From Methanobacteriota archaeon (lineage in GTDB: Bacteria > Myxococcota > UBA727 > JABDBI01), in NCBI GenBank assembly GCA_013288705.1, contig JABDBI010000013.1, forward strand, positions 1-45,971: a stretch of 45,971 nucleotides of DNA. Direction: 5' to 3'. A program made the position numbers and the translations under genes. Under the pieces are notes generated by a model that did no database searches, was not told the origin of the DNA, and worked only from the letters and a program-made list of their open reading frames with translations. How positions within the stretch are numbered: position 1 is the first letter of the stretch; each line of letters begins with the position of its first letter. This document shows positions 31,803-41,008 of the stretch, piece after piece.

Positions 31803-33218
31803 TCATCTAGAATTTAACTTTACCCATTTCAATGCGTTGTCTAGATCGGAGAACTCGCCATCGAGCTGAGCCTCATATGCCTTCGCCAAAATTTCTCCCA
31901 CCTGCGGGCCCGGAGTCATTCCGGCGTCAAGCAAATGGCGGCCCATCAAGATCGGCCGGGGCGCTGCATTTTGCACCGATAGCCGAGACGCTTCGCGCAG
32001 CAACCACACAACCGACGGATCAATTCCCGCTTTGGCGTCTTCGGTCGTGCGACCTAAAAAGTCAGCTTTAGCAACCAAACACAAGCGTGTAATCGGCACC
32101 CGTGCTGACAAGCGTCGGATAGCACCGTCGGAGATTTTCTCGCGTTCTTTATAGAGCTGCACAGGCTTCAAATGATCCCGCACCAAAGGCACCACGGCAT
32201 CAATCAGATCATTTGGCGCTCCGACGCGAGAAAGAAAAGAGCGTGTTGGTTCCTCACCAGCGGCTTCATGGTTCTTGCTCCGGTAACGACCATCTTCAAA
32301 TTTCGTCGTCGGGGGCTTACCCAAATCATGGCAGAGCGCTCCGAAAAGAACCTTGAGCGATTCATCTTCGTCGAGCTGCTCTTCGCGCACAATGCGCGCA
32401 GCTTCATCCGCTACCATAAGCGTGTGCACCCACACATCTCCCTCTGGATGCCATGTGGGATCTTGCTGGCAGCCCATTAACGCAAGTAGCTCAGGAAATA
32501 GCTCGAGTGCGCCGGTGTCCTGTAGCACTTCAAGCCCAATCGAGGGCCTGGCAGCGAAGATAAGCTTCTTAAATTCTTCCCAGATTCTTTCCTTGGGAAG
32601 GGTAGATAGTTCACTGCGCAAGTTTTGACATTTTTTTATCGTTCCCGGATCGAGGGAAAGCGCAAAGCGTGCAGCAAATTGCGCGGCGCGTAGAACGCGC
32701 AGCGGATCTTCATCGAACGCTTCGGAGACATGACGCAAAATACCTTGTCTCAGATCTCGTACCCCACTGTGTGGATCTAGGAGTGTACTGGTCTCCAAGT
32801 CTATGCCCATGGCATTCACTGTGAAATCACGACGCAGAGATGCATCCTCGAATGACAGATTGGAGTTCATCTCGACAAAAAAACCCTTATGCCCTCGGCC
32901 TTCTTTGTTTTCGCGTCGAGGTAAACTGACATCGAAATTCGCGATTTCCGGCCTGGTCATCGAGACTTTGAGCACGCCAAAACTCTTGCCAACCGCATGC
33001 ACATCCCCGAGCGTTGTCAGAACAGCTTCAAGATCATTCAATGCGATGTTGTAGACTTCAACATCAATGTCTTTGGGCGACAGCCCGAGTAAGTGATCAC
33101 GCACACAACCACCCACCGCAACCGGTTTTCCACCTGCTTGCAAGACGGTGTCAACAAGTGCCCGCAGACTTGGTGAGATGGGAAATGGTTGATCGAATCC
33201 TGGAAGTTCGCGTGTCAT
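31803..33218 (-). CDS. cca: tRNA nucleotidyltransferase / poly(A) polymerase family protein with HD domain
   Basis: These enzymes add CCA or A to the 3' ends of RNA. The nucleotidyltransferase domain has GGCVRDHLLG and the metal-binding DIDVEV, with LRRDFTVNAMG and RVLRAAQFAAR after it. A C-terminal HD domain has HDLGKP at about residue 300. This long architecture with the HD domain is typical of bacterial CCA-adding enzymes. The two encoded serine tRNAs here already carry CCA, so the enzyme would serve repair, or other tRNAs. The ATG at 33218 gives an 8-nt gap after dinG; the longer frame from 33269 would overlap dinG. Confidence 0.9.
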   Translation of the reverse strand: MTRELPGFDQPFPISPSLRALVDTVLQAGGKPVAVGGCVRDHLLGLSPKDIDVEVYNIALNDLEAVLTTLGDVHAVGKSFGVLKVSMTRPEIANFDVSLPRRENKEGRGHKGFFVEMNSNLSFEDASLRRDFTVNAMGIDLETSTLLDPHSGVRDLRQGILRHVSEAFDEDPLRVLRAAQFAARFALSLDPGTIKKCQNLRSELSTLPKERIWEEFKKLIFAARPSIGLEVLQDTGALELFPELLALMGCQQDPTWHPEGDVWVHTLMVADEAARIVREEQLDEDESLKVLFGALCHDLGKPPTTKFEDGRYRSKNHEAAGEEPTRSFLSRVGAPNDLIDAVVPLVRDHLKPVQLYKEREKISDGAIRRLSARVPITRLCLVAKADFLGRTTEDAKAGIDPSVVWLLREASRLSVQNAAPRPILMGRHLLDAGMTPGPQVGEILAKAYEAQLDGEFSDLDNALKWVKLNSR

Positions 33219-33226
33219 AGATTCTG

Positions 33227-35269
33227 TTATGATACAGCCTTGAAATGGCCAAGCACATTCTTGAGCCAAAATTCTTCAAGCTGCCTTCTCTGATGTAGCC
33301 GCCGCATGGGCGGAAGTGTTTGTAAAAACACCTGGCCATAATTTTTGTGAATCAACCGGCTATCCAAAACAGCCACAACGCCGGCATCTTCAATGGAACG
33401 TAAAAGACGCCCGACGCCTTGCTTCAAAGCAAGTGCCGCCTCGGGTAAAGACAGATGTGCAAACGCTGACAACTTCTGCTCTTCCAGACGCTCCATGCGT
33501 GCTTGGTAAATCGGATCGGAGGGCGAGCGAAACGGCAACTTATCGATCACCACCATGCGCAATGCCTTACCACGCACATCAACGCCTTCCCAAAAAGAAT
33601 GGGTTGCAAATAAAACGCCACCATCACTTGCATCCGCCTCGACGAACGCTTTGAGCAACTCGAGCTTGGGTGCGTCACCTTGTTTAAACGATTGCAAACC
33701 AAGGTCATCGAAATCAGGCTTCAGACGTTCATAGGACTGCAGCATCGCACGATGGCTGGTGAAGAGTAAAAAGGTACCACCGCCGCTTAGGCGCGCTAGA
33801 AAACGCGCCTCGTCTTCGAAGTGTTCGGCAAAACTCTCATGACTCGGTTCGGGGAAGTGAGGGGGCACATAAAGTGAAGAACGTTGTTCAAAATCGAAGG
33901 GTGCTGGCCAAATTTGCGTCTGTAATTTATCATCATTAAAGAGGCCGATTTTGCGAACAAAAGGCTCGAGGCTGTTTTTGACGGCCAGTGAAGCGCTTGT
34001 AAATACGATGGGATTTTTCCCCGACCACAGATTTTTCCGAAGCACTTCAGCAACATCAATCGGCGCTGCTGAGATGGTATATTCGCGTGCATCATGCTCC
34101 AGAAATGTAACGTAGCCGGCCTGCTTTGCACCATCCTCAAATAAGAAGAGCGCGTCTGTCAGCAATTTTTCTACGCGGCGATTCATCGCTGAAATCTCCG
34201 CTTTTTTTCCCCCTTCAGCAGACCTAGTCGCAACGAGACAAACTAAAATGGTACGAACAGACTCTTTAAATGTGCCGATCAGCTCTACGATCTCTGGCTG
34301 CTGTAGCGCGAGCATAATCCGCGCACGGTTCTCATCGGTGCGCGTCAGCCTGATAAGATTCTGCAGAATGGCCAAAAATGTGCGGGACATTTCGTCGAGT
34401 GCGACCCGAAAAGACGCTTGCTCATGAGCAGGCAGAAGAAGAAAGATCTGGAGCAAATCACGCGCCAGAAGTTTCACCTGGTGCAAGCTCAGCGACACCC
34501 CAAAGTGCTTGGTTGCGTTATCTTCAAGTGAATGCGCTTCATCAATAATCCAAAGATCGGTATCGGGGATGATTTGCGACCAGCCGTCTCCCTCGGCAGA
34601 CTCGGACGCCGATTTGATGCGTAAAGTGCGATCGGCACAGAGTAGGGCATGGTTAACCACAATCACATCTGCCCCGAGCGCGCTCTTGCGCATCTGCGTC
34701 ACGAAGCAATCTTGGTAGAGCTTACACTCCTGTCCGAGGCAAATCTCACCACGCGCATTGAGCTCCGACCAAATCAGCGCGTCGTCGGGCAATCCAGCAA
34801 GTTCAGCCCGATCACCAGTCATCGTTTTGCCAGACCAATCTGTAATCTGTTCGAGCATGCGGTTGACACCGGCATCAAACATGTCGCCAGTGGGCGAAAA
34901 GTTTTCAGCACGATGCAGACACAAATAATTCGCGCGACCCTTCATCAGCAAAGTGCGCTTGCGCTTCTTGGTAAGCTCGTACACGCAATCAAGAGCAAGA
35001 GGCAGATCCTTGTGAAAAAGCTGATCTTGCAGGGTGCGCGTGCCCGTGGAGATCATCACCCTTTTTTCAGAAAGAAGTGCTGCGACAAGATAAGCGAGAG
35101 ACTTGCCGGTGCCCGTTCCGGCTTCGACGATCAACCGACCTTTTTCTTGATCCAGAACACCCGCAACAGCCAAAGCCATTTCAATTTGTGCGGGCCTGGG
35201 CACGTACCCGGAGAGGCGCTTGGCAAGCGGCCCATCTTCAGCAAAAAACTGGCGAATTTGATCTTTCAC
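33227..35269 (-). CDS. dinG: DinG/YoaA-family ATP-dependent DNA helicase
   Basis: A superfamily 2 helicase of the XPD/DinG type. Walker A is EAGTGTGKSLAYL, the DEAH box is IDEAHSLED, and motifs V-VI read FWEGVDVRGKAL and QGVGRLLRS. Cysteines at about 117, 177, 182 and 188 (YLCLH, CLGQECKLYQDC) fit the FeS cluster of the family. The length of 680 residues is usual. Nothing suggests an exonuclease domain. It ends 8 nt before cca and starts 6 nt after the yajQ stop, so yajQ, dinG and cca look like one transcript. Confidence 0.94.
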   Translation of the reverse strand: MKDQIRQFFAEDGPLAKRLSGYVPRPAQIEMALAVAGVLDQEKGRLIVEAGTGTGKSLAYLVAALLSEKRVMISTGTRTLQDQLFHKDLPLALDCVYELTKKRKRTLLMKGRANYLCLHRAENFSPTGDMFDAGVNRMLEQITDWSGKTMTGDRAELAGLPDDALIWSELNARGEICLGQECKLYQDCFVTQMRKSALGADVIVVNHALLCADRTLRIKSASESAEGDGWSQIIPDTDLWIIDEAHSLEDNATKHFGVSLSLHQVKLLARDLLQIFLLLPAHEQASFRVALDEMSRTFLAILQNLIRLTRTDENRARIMLALQQPEIVELIGTFKESVRTILVCLVATRSAEGGKKAEISAMNRRVEKLLTDALFLFEDGAKQAGYVTFLEHDAREYTISAAPIDVAEVLRKNLWSGKNPIVFTSASLAVKNSLEPFVRKIGLFNDDKLQTQIWPAPFDFEQRSSLYVPPHFPEPSHESFAEHFEDEARFLARLSGGGTFLLFTSHRAMLQSYERLKPDFDDLGLQSFKQGDAPKLELLKAFVEADASDGGVLFATHSFWEGVDVRGKALRMVVIDKLPFRSPSDPIYQARMERLEEQKLSAFAHLSLPEAALALKQGVGRLLRSIEDAGVVAVLDSRLIHKNYGQVFLQTLPPMRRLHQRRQLEEFWLKNVLGHFKAVS

Positions 35270-35275
35270 AAAAGC

Positions 35276-35764
35276 CTAGTCGCGAAAGTTATCAAACGAA
35301 AGTTCCAAAGGAAAATCCTTGGCTCTCAACATCGCCATCACAGCTTGCAAGTCATCTTTTTTCTTGCCTGTCACACGCACGCTATCTCCTTGGATAGCAG
35401 CCTGCACTTTCAGCGACTTGTCTTCTTTGATGGTCTGCACAATTTGCTTAGCATTGTCTTTGTCGACGCCTTTCTTAAGCGTCACATCCATGCGCCACAT
35501 CAGCCCACCGGCAGGCTGGGCGTCTTTGTTGTCGAGGAACTTGAGCGATAATTTACGCTTTACAAATTTGTCCATGAGTACATCGTATGCCGCCTTAACC
35601 CGGTCTTCGCTGTTGGCAAGAAGCGTAAAGCCTTTATCCGAGCGTGATAGCTCTACATTGGTGTCACGAAAATCATAGCGCTGCGCAAGCTCGCGTTCAG
35701 TTTGATCAACCGCATTTTGTACCTCATGCGAATTTGCTTCCGAGACGATGTCAAACGATGGCAT
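35276..35764 (-). CDS. YajQ family nucleotide-binding protein
   Basis: YajQ/UPF0234 proteins have two ferredoxin-like domains and bind RNA or, in some species, cyclic di-GMP. The characteristic N-terminus is MPSFDIVSEANSHEVQNAVDQ, followed by QRYDFRDT, and the C-terminal PLELSFDNFRD is also typical. The ATG at 35764 has AGGAG 9 nt upstream; a second ATG at 35770 is only 3 nt from it and less likely. The start overlaps the end of purD by 14 bp. Confidence 0.92.
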   Translation of the reverse strand: MPSFDIVSEANSHEVQNAVDQTERELAQRYDFRDTNVELSRSDKGFTLLANSEDRVKAAYDVLMDKFVKRKLSLKFLDNKDAQPAGGLMWRMDVTLKKGVDKDNAKQIVQTIKEDKSLKVQAAIQGDSVRVTGKKKDDLQAVMAMLRAKDFPLELSFDNFRD

Positions 35765-37070
35765 TGGCATTTGCTCCTGCAGCTAAAATGGTGTGTCCGA
35801 TGTCTTTGCGAATTTGTGCGCCAGCAAAATCAATGTGGCTTGCCATCTGATAACAGGTTTTGAGCGCGCTTGCTATAGTATCCCCGGATGCCGCGAGCGA
35901 TAGGACGCGACCACCTGAAGTGACTAAATTGCCCTCACCGGTTGCCACGCTAGCAAAAAACACCTGACCCCTGTCTGTCTGCTTCGCTTTCTCGAGACCT
36001 ACAATCGCATCACCCACTTGTGTGCGCTCCGGATAACCTCGGCTGGCCATCACGACGACAGCCGTTGGCTCCATCTGATCCGCAAAATCATGATCGGCAC
36101 AAGGAAGTTGTTCACCATCGGCAACCGCCTTCAAATACCCATAATAGTCAAGCTTCGTACCAAATAGCAGCGCTTGTGCTTCCGGATCGCCAAGACGCAC
36201 GTTAAACTCAAGGAGGCTAAAGTCCCCATCGTTCACCATCAAACCAGCATAGAGAAAACCACGATACGGGGTACCACGCGCCTTCATCGCGCGCAGCGTA
36301 GGGAGAAACACACGCTCTTTGACTTGCTGGGAAAAATCTGCAGAAAGGCCATGAACTTTCGTAATCGGCCCGACTACTCCCATGCCTCCAGTATTCGGGC
36401 CACCGTCACCCTCAAGCAATCTTTTATGATCGCGCACCGGAGCGAACAGATTCACACTGTCACCGTCGCAGATGCCAATAACAGAAATCTCGTTCCCGGG
36501 CAAAAATTGCTCGACGACAATTCGCTTGGATGCAACGCCAAATTTGGCTTCCGAATCCACGCCTAGGAACTCCCGTGCCGTCTCTAGCGTATGATTCACG
36601 TCATCGCACACCATTACCCCTTTGCCGGCGCAAAGCCCATCGGCTTTCACAACGTAGCGGCCCTCTTTACCTCGCAAAAACCGCGCGACGTCTGGGCTGT
36701 TATCAAATACGTCGTAATTTGCCGTGGGAATATTGGCCTCTTCACAGAGGGACTTCATCACACTCTTGCTCGCCTCAAGCGCAGCACACGCTTTGGATGG
36801 GCCAAAGGCAGTTACGCCTACATCTTTCAGCGCATCCACGATACCCAAGGCCAAAGGCTCTTCTGGACCAATGACCACCAAGTCGGGATTCGTTTGCTTT
36901 GCCACCCGCACGTGACCTGCAACGCCCTCGGCAGGTAACTTGAGGCATTCAAATTCGTTGGCGATGCCGGCATTGCCTGGCGCTACAATGACCTCATTGT
37001 CAGCACGCAGACAGTGCGCCAACGCGTGCTCTCGCCCACCGGATCCCAGAATTAAAATTCGCTTTGCCAT
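35751..37070 (-). CDS. purD: Phosphoribosylamine-glycine ligase
   Basis: PurD joins glycine to phosphoribosylamine in the second step of purine synthesis. The start ILILGSGGREHALA is diagnostic, and so are VIGPEEPLALGIVD, GPNTGGMG and LEFNVRLGDPEAQ of the ATP-grasp core. The length of 439 residues is usual. The ATG at 37070 has AGAGGT 5 nt upstream; the frame continues upstream to 37118 but with no homology. It leads the run purD-yajQ-dinG-cca on the minus strand. It is divergent from the ThDP-enzyme operon across 126 bp. Confidence 0.96.
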   Translation of the reverse strand: MAKRILILGSGGREHALAHCLRADNEVIVAPGNAGIANEFECLKLPAEGVAGHVRVAKQTNPDLVVIGPEEPLALGIVDALKDVGVTAFGPSKACAALEASKSVMKSLCEEANIPTANYDVFDNSPDVARFLRGKEGRYVVKADGLCAGKGVMVCDDVNHTLETAREFLGVDSEAKFGVASKRIVVEQFLPGNEISVIGICDGDSVNLFAPVRDHKRLLEGDGGPNTGGMGVVGPITKVHGLSADFSQQVKERVFLPTLRAMKARGTPYRGFLYAGLMVNDGDFSLLEFNVRLGDPEAQALLFGTKLDYYGYLKAVADGEQLPCADHDFADQMEPTAVVVMASRGYPERTQVGDAIVGLEKAKQTDRGQVFFASVATGEGNLVTSGGRVLSLAASGDTIASALKTCYQMASHIDFAGAQIRKDIGHTILAAGANANAIV

Positions 37071-37196
37071 GTAAAACCTCTTCGCTGCTTGTGTAAAGCT
37101 TGCTGGGCGACCGTGCAACTACTCGTATCGATTGACGAACGTAGATTTCATATCGCCTGACTTGACCTGACGTTGGACTCCGTGGTCACATTGAAC

Positions 37197-38936
37197 ATGA
37201 AGTTAAGCGATGCCCTTGTATGCGCTCTGCGCCAACTTGGTGTTCGATATGTGTTTGGTGTGAGCGGTGCCAATATTGAACATCTTCACGACGCCATTCA
37301 TCGACTTGGCGGCACCGAGCTTAAGTCTGTGCTGGCAAAATGTGAATCCGGGGCCGCATTCATGGCTGATGCTTACGCTCGCGTACATCGAGAGTTAGGT
37401 GTTTGCTGCGCAACATCTGGTGGCGGCATGACGAATCTGTTGACGGGCGTGGCTGAGTCCTACGCAGAATCTGTTCCAGTGCTTGCTTTAGTAGGACAGC
37501 CACCCATGAGCTTGTGGGACAAAGGAGCGTTTCAAGACTCATCGGGACTGCACAGAACGGTGAAGGGCGAACAACTCTGGCAATCCGTGAGTAAATATGT
37601 TGGCGTCGTCAAATCCGCTTCGGAGTTCTGGCCCTTTCTCTCCACTGCCATACTGGCATGCTTGTCCGGGCGCCCAGGGCCGTCAGTCATTTTGTTACCT
37701 CGAGATATTTACGACCAAGATGTATCCGATCTAACTCCCAATTGGGGGCCTGACCTTCTACGCAGCATTTCATCGCTGCAGCCAATTCTTGAGGACATTG
37801 AGCGACTCAAGAATGCTCTGCAAAATGCGAAAGCGCCCGTTCTGGTGATTGGCCACGGTGTGCGACGTTCGCCATCCGGAAGCGCGGTTATCCAGTTTGC
37901 CACCACCACGGGAATTCCTGTTGCAAGCACATTATCTGCGCGCGGTGAGTACCCGAACGACGCTGATAACTACCTGGGCTGCATCGGTGTCGCAGGGCAT
38001 CCCTCTGTCCATCGCTACATCAATGACAAGGCGGATCTTATCGTTGTGGTTGGTAGCGGGCTCAATATCATGACCAAAGGCCCCCTTGGGGAAGCACTTA
38101 ACAAGAAGCAGGTCGTGTTTGTGAACATTGACACAGCTGCGCTACATCAAAATTATCCGGACAAAATTGCCATCTCCGGCGATGATGGTGAAGTGTTTAG
38201 CGCCTTGCTCGCTGAGATTAAAACTGACCCGCTTCATTTTGACAAGCTAAATTCTTACGCGCTGGAGATTTTCAAACCCACACTCATCACACCACCGGTG
38301 AAGGACAATGAAGAGAGCAGTCTGCTGCAAAGCGAGGCTATCTTTTTACTCAACGAAATTTTACCGGAAAATGGTCACCTTGTTTACGACGCCGGAGATT
38401 GCGCAGCAGCAGCAATGCACTTCTCCTTGGTTCCTCGAGGAACAAGCTCTACCATTGCACTTGGGATGGGAGGCATGGGATATGCCATCGGAGGTGCCAT
38501 CGGAGCTCAAATCGGATCTCCAGCCGGCACGCGCACAGTCGCCTTCGTTGGTGATGGTGCATTTCTCATGTCCGGATTAGAAATCCACACCGCTGTAGAT
38601 CTTGGCCTCCCAATACTCTACGTTGTGTTTAACAACAACATGCACGGCATGTGCTTGGCCAGACAGCGCTTATTTTTTGAAGGGCGCATCGAAGCCTCGA
38701 CATACTCCCCCTTCAGCGTCGCGCAAGTCGCACGCGGCCTTGGCCCTGAGAACAAACTCTGGGTTTCACAGGCTAGTAGCGCAAGCGAACTCAAATCACG
38801 CCTCGAAGAATACAAGCAGAATCTGGACAAACCAGGTGTTCTTGAACTCCGCATCTCCCAGGAAGAACTGCCACCATTTACGCCATTCCTGGCTACAGAT
38901 GCACCAACCACCACACTGTTAAGGAGAAGCAATTGA
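37197..38936 (+). CDS. Thiamine-diphosphate-dependent enzyme of the acetolactate synthase/acyloin type
   Basis: This 579-residue protein has the three-domain ThDP plan. Glu50 (KCESGAAFMADAYAR) is the cofactor-activating Glu. The middle domain resembles acetolactate synthases (VLVIGHGVRR). The C-terminal cofactor motif runs from GDGAFLMSG to NNN. The class condenses a decarboxylated 2-oxo acid with an acceptor, giving acyloins or acetolactate; which one is not clear from sequence. The start at 37197 lacks a good Shine-Dalgarno; a TTG at 37173 is an alternative. It leads an operon with a KAS III-like enzyme that overlaps its end by 4 bp, so a dedicated small-molecule pathway is likely, not valine synthesis. 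Confidence 0.85.
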   Translation: MKLSDALVCALRQLGVRYVFGVSGANIEHLHDAIHRLGGTELKSVLAKCESGAAFMADAYARVHRELGVCCATSGGGMTNLLTGVAESYAESVPVLALVGQPPMSLWDKGAFQDSSGLHRTVKGEQLWQSVSKYVGVVKSASEFWPFLSTAILACLSGRPGPSVILLPRDIYDQDVSDLTPNWGPDLLRSISSLQPILEDIERLKNALQNAKAPVLVIGHGVRRSPSGSAVIQFATTTGIPVASTLSARGEYPNDADNYLGCIGVAGHPSVHRYINDKADLIVVVGSGLNIMTKGPLGEALNKKQVVFVNIDTAALHQNYPDKIAISGDDGEVFSALLAEIKTDPLHFDKLNSYALEIFKPTLITPPVKDNEESSLLQSEAIFLLNEILPENGHLVYDAGDCAAAAMHFSLVPRGTSSTIALGMGGMGYAIGGAIGAQIGSPAGTRTVAFVGDGAFLMSGLEIHTAVDLGLPILYVVFNNNMHGMCLARQRLFFEGRIEASTYSPFSVAQVARGLGPENKLWVSQASSASELKSRLEEYKQNLDKPGVLELRISQEELPPFTPFLATDAPTTTLLRRSN

Positions 38937-39934
38937 AATCAAATATTGGAGCAAAAATCATTGATGTTGCGCGCTTCCTCCCAGAACACATAGCTATTCC
39001 ACAAATGAACGAGGAGGAGAAAAATGACCCGCTCCTGCAAAACGATTTTTTCAAATCTCCGAAAGAACGTCGTTTTGCATTTCCGCAGTATTCTTCTGCC
39101 GATCTCGGCACCATGGCCATGAAAGAGTTGTTAGGCCGAACAGGCATCTCTCCGACAAAAATCGATCTCATACTATATTCCTGCGCGATCACCGACTACG
39201 TCAACATCGGCATTGGCCCGGACATCCAACATCGCTCCGGAGCAACAAACGCCACGGTCTTACAAATTGACACGGGCTGCGTGTCATTTCTATCGATGCT
39301 CAACACAGCGGATGCTTTCATCAGAGCCGGACGTTACAAAACCATTGCGATTGTTACCGTTACAAATTTTATCTCGCGGCTAAAAGACTTCCAGCGCTCA
39401 CCTAAATCTTGGGTTTTGGGTGATGGCGCTTCTGCCACACTTGTGGTGGCAGGAACCCCAAATATTCTGGCGAGCCAGGAACAGTCTTTCGGCGAAAACT
39501 ACGGCCTCATGGTCTGTCAACCGCGCGGAAAAAACAATGAAGTGCAGCACTATTGGGATACCGGGGCAGGCCCACTCCAGGTGGAATTCTCCGAGGGCAT
39601 GATAGAACGGCTAAAGCATAACGCTGTAAGTTTGGTCAGCGAGTCAGTAAAAGCCAGTATCGCAAAGGCGGGCTTTAGGACCGAAGACATTTCGCTTCTC
39701 ATTACCCACCAGCCCAATGTCGGCCTCATCAAGCAGTGGCGGCTAGCAATCGGCATCGATGAGCCGCGGGTTTACGATACATTTCAACGCTATGGAAATC
39801 TCTTTCAAAGTTCCATCCCTGTCACCATTTCTGATGCGGTAGATTGCGGAAAAATTCGCGCCAATGATACAATCGCAATGGGGACGTTTTCCAACGGTGG
39901 TGACTTCGTCGGCTCAATGGTTTTGAGGTGGTAG
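38933..39934 (+). CDS. KAS III-like beta-ketoacyl synthase
   Basis: A thiolase-fold condensing enzyme of 333 residues. The catalytic triad is visible: Cys116 in DTGCVSFL, His259 in THQPN, and Asn289 in RYGNLFQSSIP. The C-terminus GTFSNGGDFVGSMVLRW fits FabH-type enzymes. Unlike FabH it is not next to acp or fab genes, and its sequence around the Cys is divergent, so it likely acts on a special acyl group. TTG at 38933 has AAGGAG 6 nt upstream. It overlaps the ThDP gene by 4 bp, and the next gene starts 1 bp after its stop. Confidence 0.88.
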   Translation: MKSNIGAKIIDVARFLPEHIAIPQMNEEEKNDPLLQNDFFKSPKERRFAFPQYSSADLGTMAMKELLGRTGISPTKIDLILYSCAITDYVNIGIGPDIQHRSGATNATVLQIDTGCVSFLSMLNTADAFIRAGRYKTIAIVTVTNFISRLKDFQRSPKSWVLGDGASATLVVAGTPNILASQEQSFGENYGLMVCQPRGKNNEVQHYWDTGAGPLQVEFSEGMIERLKHNAVSLVSESVKASIAKAGFRTEDISLLITHQPNVGLIKQWRLAIGIDEPRVYDTFQRYGNLFQSSIPVTISDAVDCGKIRANDTIAMGTFSNGGDFVGSMVLRW

Positions 39935-39935
39935 G

Positions 39936-40610
39936 ATGTCAAAGAATATTAATAATACCAAATGGCGACGTGAAGATATCAAGATAGGGAGCTGGCCCCT
40001 CTCAAAAATCCCCGGCCTCTACCGATCCGAGGATCATCCCATGGAAGAGGCGCAACAAAAACTTGCGCAAGAGACCAAAGATCAATACAGCCACGAAGAA
40101 GTCTTTGGAGATTATTGCAACGTCAATCAATATATTAACTGCCCGGTAGATGAGGCGGTTGCCTATGCCTCAAACCCCTACAGTCTCGAGGAATGGACGT
40201 TCAGCGTGCGCGACCTCAAAGAGGTTGGCGGCGGATTGCTCTGCGGCCGAGAAGCCTTGGCCAATAACACCGTCATCTATGTGCGAACGGAAGTTTATAC
40301 CGATGCGCGCGCTGTCGACTACCTGTGTGCTTGGGACCAAGGGCAAGAACTGTGGATGCGCTACTATTGCAGGTTTATTGATGCGATGCCTGCCATCAAT
40401 AAACCAGGATCTATTCTGATGTGGCTTAATTGCAGACATCCCCATTACCTGCGTGGCCAACAAGGCGCGCCAAAGCATATTGTCGATGGGCAAGCCAGGC
40501 AAGACCGGCCCTGGGTGGGAGATATCTGGAAGTTCTTCAAAGTTGGTCATGAGATCGAAGCAGCCAATCTCAAGCAGATCCTCGAGCATCGCTTCGGAAA
40601 GGGAAAATGA
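39936..40610 (+). CDS. Possible START/SRPBCC-like protein in the ThDP-KAS operon
   Basis: Unrecognised 224-residue protein. The central part, YINCPVDEAVAYASNPYSLEEWTFSVRDL onward, resembles the Bet v 1/START (SRPBCC) fold, a cup for a hydrophobic ligand used by polyketide cyclases and lipid-transfer proteins. This assignment is a suggestion from sequence pattern only. The first 50 residues are charged and the protein is soluble. It lies 1 bp after the KAS III stop, and its end overlaps the STAS-like gene by 4 bp. It could cyclise or carry the product of the two enzymes. Confidence 0.55.
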   Translation: MSKNINNTKWRREDIKIGSWPLSKIPGLYRSEDHPMEEAQQKLAQETKDQYSHEEVFGDYCNVNQYINCPVDEAVAYASNPYSLEEWTFSVRDLKEVGGGLLCGREALANNTVIYVRTEVYTDARAVDYLCAWDQGQELWMRYYCRFIDAMPAINKPGSILMWLNCRHPHYLRGQQGAPKHIVDGQARQDRPWVGDIWKFFKVGHEIEAANLKQILEHRFGKGK

Positions 40611-41008
40611 TAGTGTCGGAAGGAGCCGTTACAATTCGAAATGGCGAAATCACACGTTCGCCGGATGGCATTATCTATGGCCGCATCACCGAGCCAGGTA
40701 CCGTACATACGCTCGACGATGCCATTGAAATTACCAATGCCATGAAGAAGCTACGGACTAACGGCAAGCTGGTGATGCTTATCGATATCCGAAATGTCAA
40801 ATTCGTGGAGTCCAAAGCGATTTCCTATTTTACCAGCCCCGAGCATACGGAGCTGGTCTCAGCGCAGGCGTTTCTCGTCGGAAGAGCGTTAACTCGGGCT
40901 ATTGCACGCTTCTTTCTGCAGATTCACCGACCGCCCTATCCGGCACAAATCTTCAGCTCCGAATCAGACGCTGTCGACTGGCTTAGAACCTTCTTGCCCC
41001 ATGTCTAA
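40607..41008 (+). CDS. STAS-like domain protein (first of a paralogous pair)
   Basis: 133 residues in one domain with the alternating strand-helix pattern of STAS-like regulators: LVMLIDIRNVKF is the core strand, followed by LTRAIARFFLQIHRPPYPAQIF and DAVDWLRTFL at the end. The protein at 42889-43272 aligns along its entire length, including the RPP.P...F and A.(D/K)WL(R/K)(T/K)FL segments. Such domains switch partners in signalling. It overlaps the SRPBCC-like gene by 4 bp. Its last 45 bp overlap the convergent histidine-kinase gene. Confidence 0.75.
   Translation: MIVSEGAVTIRNGEITRSPDGIIYGRITEPGTVHTLDDAIEITNAMKKLRTNGKLVMLIDIRNVKFVESKAISYFTSPEHTELVSAQAFLVGRALTRAIARFFLQIHRPPYPAQIFSSESDAVDWLRTFLPHV

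Noticed and set aside
40964-41008. The overlap of kinase and STAS-like genes as an assembly error
   Set aside because: Both frames keep family-like C-termini up to the stop codons, so there is no sign of a false frame.
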